64,000 nucleotides of DNA, taken from the NCBI RefSeq assembly GCF_023278565.1, contig NC_064676.1, forward strand, positions 1,736,001-1,800,000, read 5' to 3'. The notes below the pieces were generated by a model. That model did not search any database. It saw only the letters and a program-made list of their open reading frames with translations, and was not told where the DNA came from. Below, one piece after another: positions 11,131-21,779 of the stretch. Source of the stretch: Colletotrichum lupini (lineage: Eukaryota > Ascomycota > Sordariomycetes > Glomerellales > Glomerellaceae). Position 1 is the stretch's first letter; every line of letters begins with the position of its first letter. The translations under genes and the position numbers were made by a program.

Positions 11131-12891
11131 ATGCCTGCCAAAGTCTCGGCCGACGGCCTGAAGAGGAAAAGAGTTCCCACGAAGGAGAAGTCAAAGAAGC
11201 GCGCCAAATCGGAATCCGAGTCCGAATCTGAAGCAGAGAGCGATGAGAGCAACGACCCTCAGGCTGAGATCCTACTGCTCGAGAATGAAATTTTGGAATC
11301 CAAGAAGCACTACAACAACATCACAAAACTGATCCAGATCGCTAGCACTCAAGAGGATGAGCCCGAGGCCGCGACACTGGCCTGTGTGGCCCTGTGCAGG
11401 GTTTTTGTGAGATTGCTCTCGGCGGGAGCATTCGCCTTTAGGCCAGGACAGGCTGAGAAGGAGAAGGTGGTGGTGCAATGGTTGAGAGAGCGGTACCTCG
11501 AGTACAAGGGCGTGCTTGCTTCGCTTCTAGAGGAGGAAGATCTGGCGTCGACTGCGTTGACGCTGGCTATGAGGTGCCTCAAGGCCGAGGCTCAGCACTT
11601 CACCGAGAAGGAGGAGTACACATTCCCTCACGCCTTCATTGAGCAAATTGTGAGGGGGCTGTTGGCTTCAGACAGTGATGATGTTCGTGTCGAGTTTGTC
11701 GAGAAATATCTGACAGAATACGACGACATTCGCTTCTTCACACTAAAGGCCGTGAAGTATGATACCGGAGCACGCGAGACGTTTTGGGTTCACAAAACTA
11801 ACGACTCACAGATCCATCGCCGAGAACCCTGGGTCTTTGCCCAAGGAGGAGGTGTTTGATGACGCTTTCGAGCTACTCTCAAACATTGGGGACGTGCCGA
11901 AAGAATTAGGAAATTTCTACGCCGAAAAGCCCAAGAAGAAGTCGCACAACGTCAACTCTGTGCACCAGCACAAGAAGCAGGGCCAAGACGCCTGGCTGGC
12001 GGTTCTGAGGCTGGCGACGACGAGGGAGCAGCGGAAGCAGATTCTGGACGTCATGTCCAAGGAGATTGCCCCGTGGTTCATCCGCCCAGAGTTGCTCGCC
12101 GATTTTCTGACGGATTCCTACGACGCGGGCGGCTCCATCTCGCTGCTTGCGCTTTCCGGTGTCTTTTACCTCATCCAGGAACGCAACCTCGACTACCCGT
12201 CATTCTACACCAAGCTCTACTCGCTCCTGGACCGGGACATCCTTCACTCCAAGTACCGCTCGAAATTCTTCCGGTTGATGGACACCTTCCTCAACTCAAC
12301 CCATTTGCCTGCAGTGCTGGTGGCGAGTTTCATCAAGAGGCTGGCACGGCTGAGCCTCAACGCTCCCCCGAGCGCCATCGTCTTCATTGTGCCCTGGATG
12401 TACAACATTCTCAAGAGGCACCCTCTATGCACGTTCATGCTCCACAGGGAAACGAGAGACCCGGCGATCAAGGCTCTTATGGAGACGCAGGGCGTGGAAG
12501 ACCCGTTCCTGGCAGACGAGGCCGATCCCATGGAAACGCACGCCATTGACAGCTGTCTATGGGAGATTGTGCAGCTGCAGTCGCACTACCATCCCAACGT
12601 GGCGACGATTGCCAAGATCATGTCAGAGCAGTTTACCAAGCAGTCCTACAACATTGAGGACTTCCTCGACCACTCATACAGCAGTGTAAGTTGCCTCACA
12701 AGAGACCCAAATAGACCATTACAAGAACCTCCGGCTAACAATTGATATAGTTGCTCGAAGCCGAGATGGGCAAGCAGGTCAGAAAGCCGCCTGTGATCGA
12801 GTTCCAGATCCCCAAGAAGGTGTTTCTTCCAAACGAGCCGGAGTCCGGAGTTCAAGATAGTCTCGTGGCGAAGCTGTGGAACTTCCAGTAA
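11131..12891 (+). CDS. NOC4: Nucleolar complex protein Noc4 (CBF/Mak21 family)
   Basis: Exons 11131..11756, 11812..12685 and 12751..12891 give 546 residues. Both introns carry clear signals (GTATGA/ACTAAC/CACAG and GTAAGT/GCTAACA/ATATAG). The N-terminus has a basic nuclear/nucleolar signal (LKRKRVPTKEKSKKRAK) and an acidic Ser/Glu repeat. The C-terminal half contains the CBF/Mak21 signature: RSKFFRLMDTFLNSTHLPA, then LARLSLNAPPSAIVFIVPW and the PIxAMET-like SCLWEIVQLQSHYHPNV. Noc4 pairs with Nop14 in the small-subunit processome and is needed for 40S pre-ribosome maturation and export. The last short exon closes with KLWNFQ. Length and order match yeast Noc4. Confidence 0.95.
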
Positions 12892-15142
12892 GATCCTATA
12901 ATGAGGAGGATGGGCATGAGGTGGCAGGAGAGATGCCATCCAGGCCAACAGACGGTACTTCCCTTGTACGAAGAAAAGATTGGTATTTCTTGATATCCGG
13001 GCGCGGCATGGAGGCATGGATGGTTCTTGAAAAGTTTAGACATCACGGGTAGACATTGTTTGCTATCAAAACAAGGCGCTCATTGGGCTTCAGCATCGTG
13101 GAGGTTTTGTGAGCCTCATCACTTTTTCCATTATGTAAACGATTCCGCTTGCGACGAGCGGGTGTGTAGTGGCATATGGAGATTTGGCAATCGTGAGTGG
13201 ATAGCCGACTCTATCTACTACCTACCGATAACATGCATGAAGGGGCGTATTTCGTGGTTGATATGATCTGATATAGGTGGTCGAACAGTAAGGCAAGTCA
13301 TCCGAAGTCGAAGTTTTTATACTTGCTTCGGCGACCTTGAAAGCTGATGGGTTGCCTGTCCCTGGTTCAGTATTGACCCTTTCTCTCATCTCAATGTCTA
13401 CTATTCCAAAGTCAGACATGGAAGGTCGATCAATAATGTGATGGGTAGGTATTACGATTTAAGTTTGCTGAAAGTCATGTCGTGCAGTGGAAATGCGCAT
13501 TGGAGATGTCCGCCTTGCCGAGTTTCCGTTCCCTCCAGCATGAATGATCGATGTGCCGCTTTCCGATGAGGTGGGTGTCCTGGCAGTCGACTTTTGCCAT
13601 TAGAGCACGGCAAGTATATCTCGATCCAAATACCTTATTCCCATCTGCCATTGACCTAGCTCCCGCTGCAGCCATTCCTTCATCCATGTGGCCACACCTT
13701 GAAAGAGTCATTCAAGTTCAGACGAATTTTCAGCTCCCGGGCACACTCACTCATCCTGTTATGAGGCTTGCCTTACCTGAGTAAGACTTTTTCCAGCTCT
13801 TTGGGTAATACCCACGAAGAGACAAATACATGTGTCTGGCCCGATACAGCGCGATGATCAGGTACCGTCCTGTAAATGGACCAACCAATGTCGAGAGAAA
13901 CTCTCGGCGCCCAGATACACAAAGCCAAAAAAGTCAAGAGGTCGTGTGCTCAATTGCCGCAACCGATCGACAGGCTCAGCAATGAGCCGAGCGCTGGTCG
14001 AAGCTCTATGAGGTGTTGGACTGTTCGAGGTACCTGAGGTACTTGCCTATCAGTCGTTGTGCGACGGCCTGGAGACTTGTGGAGTGTCATGCGTCAGGGA
14101 AGGACGTGGGCAGTCGACAGAACACCTGGAGAACAGCGCGCTGAGCATCAAAGTCTCGGTCCACTGTGGGGATGGACGACGACCAGCTGACAGCGAACAG
14201 CACTGTCCTCGCTGACTGGATGCCCTGTATTCAAGTGTTGGCTGATGGCTTGGAGGAGTGTGAGGACCTGGAGCTCCGATGCCTGCCCGTACCCGTGTTC
14301 CCAGAAACAAGCCCCAGAAAAGAAGAAAAAAGAGGTCGGCCAGACTTTCCAGGCTTTCGGAGGTGGCCGCTGGTTGGCTAAATTTTCGGAGGGGGCAAAG
14401 CTCTCGGACCCCGTAGCGACCAATGGCAAGTGACGGAAGCATCAGGGCGGGGTCTCATCCCAGGTGTGCCGTGCGTCTTGCTGTGGCAGCTGTGCGTGTG
14501 CTGGACGTAGTGGACGGCCGGATCTCTCCTCAAAGCGGCTTAGCATTTGAAGGCCCTCTCTCTCAGTCTCTGTTGCTCCACCTTCCACTGACATCACCGA
14601 GAGCAACCAACGGAACGGATGCATCGCTCTATCTCTCAAGTCTGGGCTGTTCCTTAGACTGCTTCTCGCCCTCTCCCCAATTCCAACACCATCGGCAGAC
14701 TTTTCTTCCTCAGTCTCGGTCGCCTGATATCTGCGCTATATCGCCTTCGTTAACAGCTTTACTGTCAATCGCTGCATAGTTTAAATCTCCCGACTTCACT
14801 CTATCATCTCTTATCTTCACGTTCAAACAATACAGTGCATTCGATCCGGTATTCGCGCTGCCATTTCTCCAACAGAGCTCCGACCCACGCACCACGCCTA
14901 CGCCCACTCAAAATAGCCAGCAGCTGAAATCTACCCCAGCTCGCCCGCAGTTCGTTTCGTGCTTCACGTGGAAACCGTCCCCAGTCGCCACCAAAACACA
15001 CCAGGAGTCGTCGACCCACGCCAAAGGTAGTCTGCCGTCTGCAGTCTGCTCGACGCCGACCTGCGGCAACCACCTGGTCCGGTCTCTCTAGCAGTAGTCG
15101 GCACAAGCGCTGCAAGAGACGGTGTGACATATCGCCTCCAAC
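12892..15142. other. Intergenic: NOC4 3' flank and MNR2 upstream region
   Basis: 2.25 kb without a supportable gene. Short frames (13027-13266, 13551-13784, 14050-14442) have no domain and no intron pattern linking them. From about 14560 the plus strand is C/T-rich up to the MNR2 ATG at 15143, consistent with a long 5' leader. Confidence 0.5.
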
Positions 15143-17813
15143 ATGTCTGGCAATCCCTTCCAGCCCTTGGCGGCTCATCTACAGACGCCGACGTCCCGGA
15201 GACTGTCCAATACTCCCGGATCGAGCTCAACAGCACCGCCCCCGCCAGCGACACCCTCGAGCCACGCGAACGGGAATGACCAGAACGGACAGCAGCAGCA
15301 GCCCCGTCGGCGAAAGAACCATCGCGGCGGCGCCAAGAAGAAGCGCAATCGGCGCAAGTCATTCGCCGTCCTCGCTGAGGAGTCTCACGACGAAGCTCCG
15401 CCCACGGCACCCGAGAGAGACGGTTTTTACCGCCAGCGCACGAATTTAAGCAACACGAGCATTGACAGCCAGGAACTCCTGGATCACAGGTGAGTTCGCG
15501 TGATCCCTAATGTCAGGCGTAACGATGTCTGACTTACACAATGCAGAGATCAACCACAGCCACTCCGACCTCGCAGGCCTTCCATAATGAACAATTCGGC
15601 CCCCTTCCCCGCCACGACGACAACACCACAAACCGGCAGCAGACTTCGCAACGCATACGCGGGAGACAGTGGCGACGAGGACGGCTCGTGGGACGAGGGT
15701 GCCCCTCTCTTGTCAAGGTCCATTCAGCGCTCTTCCACCGCACCCATGTTCCCCGGCTATGGTTCGAGCGATCCTCGCCAACGAGTGAGCCGACGCGGAT
15801 CCAGCAGATCCTCGAGGACGAAGCTTGCAACCCCGTTCCAAGACAACAATTATAATGTCAACTACCCACCATCCATGCCTGGGTCGCCCACCTTCCGACC
15901 TTCCGACCCCCTGAATCTGAGCTTCGGGGATGTCATGATTCACGAAGACGAGATTGATATTCGTACCTCGCCGCGTGGAAGCCCAAGAAACAGCATCGGG
16001 TCACACTCCGACCGGGATATTCATAATCACTCTTCGCCCGATCTAGCACGGAGGAACACCATTGCCCTGACGGCTGAGGAGGATGTTTGCTTCCCGAGCG
16101 GGATTTCGGAAATTGGTGACGAGGAAGGTCACTCTCAAGACCCCGCTGCCAAACAACGCCCGAGGCGTCGTCGACGCCGCTGGCCCGATCTTGGTATTCT
16201 GGAAGAATGGAGCCGCTTCGAAAAGGAGGGACGCAGCGACGAGAGACGCGCCAAGCGGATTACCGAGCCTCAGCTCATTAACGGCCGTCTACGACCAATT
16301 ACCCGGGAGTGGTACCGTGCCGAGGAAGATGCTCCTTATCGTTTTACCTACTTCAACGAGGAATTCCAGAGCACTATCCACAGTCAGACAATCTCGGAAC
16401 TTGTGCAGCCCGGCGGTAACTTCCAAGAGCTGTTCATCCCAGACCCGCGTATTCTCTCCGACGACGAGAGCACAGATAGTGAAGACGATGGTGGTCTGCC
16501 ACCCCTGTCTACGCATCACTCCCACACTGGCCAAAACGGGGAGTCTAGAGCTCCCACACGGCAGCCATCACTCGCGAATACTCAATCCGAACAAGAGAGA
16601 AGAGAGGGTATCAAGTCTCCTGACAAAACTTCGGGTGGTAGCTCCCGCGCCGGATCCGTTCATCGTACCCCTACCGGTATTAGATCGCCGGTCGTCGGCA
16701 ACCAGACAACCCAGACGCCAGAGCTGCTCGTCAACGCACCGAGGTACGGCGAACGACCTGTGTGGTGGCTCGATGTCCTTTCTCCAACGGAAGCGGAGAT
16801 GAAGGTGTTGTCCAAGGCCTTTGGTATCCATCCGCTTACAGCTGAGGATATCATGGTTCAGGAGGCGCGAGAAAAGGTTGAACTATTCCGCCACTACTAC
16901 TTTGTCAACTACCGATCCTTTGACCAGGATCAGAACAGTGAGGACTATTTGGAACCCGTCAACATGTATGTAATCGTCTTCCGCGAGGGTGTCATCAGCT
17001 TCCATTTCTCCATGACACCGCATCCCGCCAACGTCCGCCGACGTATCCGTCAGCTGAAGGACTACCTTATCGTCAACTCTGATTGGATTTCCTACGCAAT
17101 CATTGACGACATTACCGATGTGTTTGTGCCATTGATCCAAAATATTGAGGACGAAGTCGACGACATTGATGATGAAATCCTGAGGCTGCATTCTTCTACT
17201 GGCAACTCCAAGAGCGACGTTTTTGACGAGAAGGCCAGCAATACAGGAACAACTGTGGGATCTGAAGGCGATATGCTTCGCCGGGTGGGCGACTGCCGTA
17301 AACGAGTGATGAGCTTGTACCGTCTGCTCGGCAACAAGGCAGATGTCATCAAGGGATTTGCGAAGCGCTGCAACGAACGTTGGGATGTCGCACCCAAGTC
17401 TGATATTGGACTGTACCTGGGCGATATTCAGGATCATATTGTGACCATGACGTCTAACCTCAGTCACTATGAAAAGTAAGTCATTCAGCCTTGAGAAGAC
17501 TGATCTAACCCAAGCTAACCGACTATTTCTCTCCAGAATCCTTGCGCGATCTCACGGCAACTACTTGGCTCAAATAAACATTCGTATGAACGAGAGACAG
17601 GAGCAAACGGCTGACGTTCTCGGCAAGCTGACCGTGCTGGGTACCATTGTTCTGCCCATGAACATTATCACTGGTCTGTGGGGCATGAACGTGTGGGTTC
17701 CCGGCCAGGAGTACGAAGGGGACCTGAAATGGTTCTGGGCGATTACCGCAGGACTTTTGGCATTCGGCATGGGCTGTTACCTGATTGCCAAGCGGGTTTA
17801 CAACATTGTCTAA
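15143..17813 (+). CDS. MNR2: CorA-type Mg2+ transporter, MNR2-like (vacuolar)
   Basis: Exons 15143..15489, 15547..17475 and 17537..17813 give 850 residues. A long disordered, Ser/Pro/Arg-rich N-terminus (1-~330) includes RRRKNHRGGAKKKRNRRKS. The CorA domain follows (ARYGERPVWWLDVLSPTEAEMKVL..., ~395 on). The C-terminal pair of membrane helices is divided by the invariant GMN motif (808-810, LWGMNVWVPGQEY). Two conserved features flank it: YKLLG-like RLLGNKADVIKGF and HYEKILARSHGNYLAQI across intron 2. Such proteins form pentameric Mg2+ channels. The long cytosolic N-terminus favours the vacuolar Mnr2 group over the plasma-membrane Alr1/2 group; that choice is by resemblance, not proof. No neighbour suggests a pathway. 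Confidence 0.9.
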
Positions 17814-19260
17814 GGGGAAGAGAGAAAAAAGCGAAATGAGAGAGCTTCTCCTTTCAGGGGTATATTGGGCAGTTCTGACTGGCGTTTGATGGGGTTCTTC
17901 ATTTCTTGTTGAACTGAAAAAGCATACGTTCCAAACTTGTTTGTTGGTTTAGATTGATCGGTGCATTCACGGATGGTAAACGGGACAATGTGTAATGTAC
18001 ACCGGTCGTTTTGATAATGTCAAATCCTGTTGTTATTTCAGAGGTTTATCTACCTAGTGACGGGGAAATGGGGTGACTTGGTTGACCTGGATGGAAACTT
18101 GTATGCTTGAGATTACAGCCAGCTGATGCCAAGCACGTAAGGCTGACTGGCATCTCTGGTTTAGGAGGCTTGGTTTGGGTCTAATGCGCGTGCAGACACC
18201 AGACGAACTCACAGAGTATCTTTCCCGCGCGCAATAGCAGTGATAGAAGCTGACGTTGACAAAACTTAAGTAGGCTTGACGGCAATATGGGCGAAAAAGG
18301 GGTATATGTGCGAGAGGACTTACTGTGGCCAAACTTTTTTTCTTTTTTTTTTTCTTTTCTTTTTGGCCTGTGGTTAAGACTTGAACCTGGGAGCAGCTAT
18401 CAAGTTCCTTTCCTGCCATTCTGGTTACGCCGGCTATGGCCAATGTCGCCAATTGTACCTGCCAATGGTAACAGGCTGCCGAGACATGTATGCAAGATGC
18501 CCTTGATATCGTTACCAGAACATTCTTTCATTAGTCTGAGGAGCTTGCATCTTGTCCCAGCTGGGTTAGAGGAATATAGCCAACACTTTGTTAGTGTTTG
18601 CATTTCTCGGCGCAGCCTGCATGAGCATTGCATCAGGGCGCAGGGCATGAGTTGGAAGGATGGGAATTTGGTCTGAGGACAGTAGCCCATTTCCCAGAGT
18701 GTTTGGAATTTTATGAGGAGGTAAAACGCCCATGATGTCAGGTTCGTCAGCAGACACCTACCTACTTGACCTATTAGGTGGACGTAGCCTGATGGTGAAG
18801 TGGAAGAAGTGGGTGGCCGGGGTAGGGAGGATGACGGAACTGACGCGGGCAAGGCCAATCACCGTTATGCACGATGCAGAGCATGCCCGGAGAAAGGAAA
18901 AGGGAAAGCAGGAGCTGCAGCGAATGATGGGAGCACAACTGTGCTCTTTCTCTCTGTTCGAGCTGTTGGGTTTCGCATGGGCCTGCCTCTTTGGGGTTGA
19001 TATTTAAACAGAGGAAGTTGTCATTCATGATTTTTACTTCTTCACTTCATATCATTCTTCATTTTGTACTGGTTCGTTTGGATAGATCAACGCCCTTGTC
19101 GATAAGAACGACGACGACAATAATAATAACGACAACGCCGACTATAAACTACACGCCTGACCGTATACGTGGACCCTGTGCCCTAGGACAGGGAATCGTG
19201 GATGACCGCTGGATGCCCAAACTTGGATGCCATCAGGACAAGACCAAACGTGGATAATCC
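17814..19260. other. Intergenic: MNR2 3' flank and zinc-finger gene upstream region
   Basis: About 1.4 kb without a recognisable gene. It contains a T-rich run (18334-18364). Short frames on both strands have no domain. Confidence 0.5.
18334..18364. repeat. T-rich low-complexity tract
   Basis: About 31 nt almost entirely T, broken only by single C residues. It is polypyrimidine on the plus strand, in the gap after MNR2. No function is evident; it could be nucleosome-excluding DNA. Confidence 0.8.
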
Positions 19261-19324
19261 TCATCGTGGACTCCTTTTATCGTGGAATACCTTTATCGTG
19301 GACTTATTCTATCGTGGACCCTCT
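19261..19324. repeat. Four-copy 16-bp tandem repeat, core ATCGTGGA
   Basis: The octamer ATCGTGGA begins at 19263, 19279, 19295 and 19311, spaced exactly 16 bp. Each copy is preceded by a pyrimidine and followed by C or A plus a T/C-rich spacer. Looser single matches occur upstream: ATCGTGGA at 19195, and CGTGGA within ACGTGGA near 19167 and 19248. The array ends about 315 bp before the ATG of the zinc-finger gene. A 16-bp period is about 1.5 helical turns, so successive copies face opposite sides of the DNA. Confidence 0.9.
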
Positions 19325-19640
19325 TCTCCTGGGCTCATCAATTGTTTCGACTTAACGACACGCTCATTTGTCCCTTGACCGGGCAAGTTGCCGTGGAATT
19401 TGCCGTGGCCCTCAAACCTTCCCCAGGTTCTGGTCGGCGTGTGCTGCCGATGTGGACAAATTATCAGCCGAGGATACAATATCTCCCGCTGTACTGTGGA
19501 TGTTAGCAGTCCATGAGAAGGCGTGTACCAAACGTACAAACGTCACGGACCCTTACCTCACTCAGCGTGGATTGCTTTTGCCATAACTTCTGGATCTTAC
19601 GTCCTCAACCAAAGGCTATTCATTCACCTAAGCCAATTCA

Positions 19641-21779
19641 ATGGCGACCCTGGTTCTTACCAACTCTTCTACATCTAACACAAATCAGGAAGCAGTGCTC
19701 CCAGGTTACTCTTCGACGAAACTGGCAGCAACTAGTCGACAACTTGGCAAGCTTCGGCCTGTGGCCCTTGGTCAGAACTACACGAGCATGATCGAAAACT
19801 CGATAAGTCCAACAGCAGGACTTCCACGCCTTTCGCGAAACACGTTACACGCCAACGAAATCCCGGAGTCCCATGCTCTCAACTACCGTGCAGGTCGTCT
19901 CCTGACCAACGCACCTCATCTGGCCTCCGAGGACTTCGGTACCTGGCTACTATTACAACAGAAGTTTCAGTCAACAAAACGTTCTCATAAACCGGGATTG
20001 CGAACAGAACGCTTGGTCGACTCTGGCAATTATACGATAAAATTTCTGCCCCTTACCAAAGTTTTCGACTTGGAAGCTTCTCTTGAGTTTGCTCATTACG
20101 AGCTGCAATTTTCCCGGGGGGCCTTTTACCCCATGGCCACAGATCAGCATGACTTTCCTCAAGACATCAGGACGTGCAGACAGCCTGGAATTACGCGCCA
20201 TTCTCTAGCCGTCCAGGACCGAAGTTCTGAAATTGTTTCCGGAAAGACCGGTTGGAAGACCTTCTCCATCCCTTCCATTGGAGTTCCCAGAGAGAATTCA
20301 GCCGGCGGAGACCTGGTCACTCCCCGAGGACAGGGTGCCTCTTCATCGATACCCATTGAAAATCGAAGGCTCCTTATTGCCAGTCCTGACAAAGTCTATC
20401 GGGACATAGGCCCAATTTCCTCTCGAGTTACAGACAAGACTGACTCCCAGGGAAGGGCTCTGGGCACGTTAGTGACAGGATATCGATGGCTCCAAGCGAA
20501 GTCTCTTGAAACCTGCAGAGACCTGTTCTCATATCTGCAATGGCTGTTCGAGTCTGATGCTCGGCCTTTCGCCTGGTCTTGCCATTGGAAACTTGGCTCA
20601 AATATGGAAAACAGGTCTTGCCCATTGCCTTCACAACAAGAAACAGAGATAGGCCCGACCTACAATACTTGTCAGCATAGCCGCGAAACCAGTGAAGAAA
20701 AGCCCTCAGAACACCGGACCAGGAATACAGACTCGCCACGTCGCAAAAGAGGCGCATGTCAACATGGAACCAATGGCCAGGATCAGAGTGACGACGACGA
20801 ATTTCCGGATGAGTCCAGAAGGAAGAAATCACGACTCCAAGGTCCAGCCACCGACAAGGATGACAATGATCTCAGCTTAGCCTGTCCGTTCTACAAGGCA
20901 GACAAACGCACCCACAATCGGTGCTCTTTATTACAGCTGAATAGGATCGGAGATGTGAAGCAGCATCTGTATCGGAAGCATATGCAGCCTCACTACTGCT
21001 CAAGGTGCGGTCGACAGTTCGAGACGCAAACTGAGGAGAGGTGTCACACAAGGCAACAGGACTGCAGCAAGCGAGCCAACCAGCCGCCCGACGGAATCAC
21101 CCACGACCAGCAGAAGGAGCTCAAGGAGAGGGTAGACCGCAAGCTCGCCGTGAAGGAGCAGTGGTTCGCCGTCTGGGCCATTGTTTTCCCCGATATGCCG
21201 CCACCAGAGTCACCCTATGTCTACAGCCCTACCCGTGAGGTAGCAACGAATATGCGAAACTACTGGCAAGAAAGCGCGGCGGAGATGCTGGTCGCCCACG
21301 CTGACCGCATGCCGGGTATTGACAGGGAACGGGTCATTGGCGGTTTGAATACGTTTATGGAAACCTTCTTCAATCGATTCATCGAGGAGCACACCTCGGT
21401 TGCCGAGGGAGAACAAGTTTCGGATTCATCCTCAGATGGTAGTCCAGGTAGATCGATTCCAAAGAGATCAAGGCCTTACTAGACAAGAAACTGACGCAGT
21501 TCTACAGGGACAGCATTTTTCTCAGAGAGGACGCCGGCTATATCATCACCAAGCAGTAGCCAAAGGACTTTAATCGAATCCTTCCGCGACTTGCTTTCTG
21601 TCATGAGTGGTGCCGCCAGCGACAATGTCATGATAGACGACGGTTCGCTTGTCGCCAACTATGCAATGACCATGGGAGAAACGGACGGGCACTGGGAATT
21701 TCCGTCGAGTGATGATGCTTATGGTTGGGGTCAGCTCCCCACGGCTGGTCCGTTCTTCCAAGATGATCCTCTTACTTGA
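19641..21779 (+). CDS. C2H2-type zinc-finger domain protein, function unknown
   Basis: Exons 19641..21447 and 21508..21779 give 692 residues. The uninterrupted frame stops at 21482, but a GTAGAT donor at 21448, a CTGAC branch and a TACAG acceptor at 21507 join it to a further 90 residues ending DDPLT. That tail (RTLIESFRDLLSVMSG, SDNVMIDDGSL) is open to 21779. The N-terminal ~380 residues are polar and featureless. A Lys/Arg-rich segment (RRKKSR, SPRRKRG) precedes CPFYKADKRTHNRC (C415 on) and DVKQHLYRKH. A second motif, CSRCGRQF (C453 on) ending in an H/C pair, follows. Then comes the conserved EQWFAVWAIVFPDMPPPESPY. This architecture is widespread in ascomycetes. It is presumably nuclear; no target or phenotype can be inferred. 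Confidence 0.8.

Noticed and set aside
14050..14442. 130-codon minus-strand frame upstream of MNR2
   Set aside because: No domain, no intron partners, low-complexity composition.
18300..18420. Possible tRNA: D-arm-like and T-arm-like words near 18375-18400
   Set aside because: No acceptor stem or anticodon arm can be paired on either strand.
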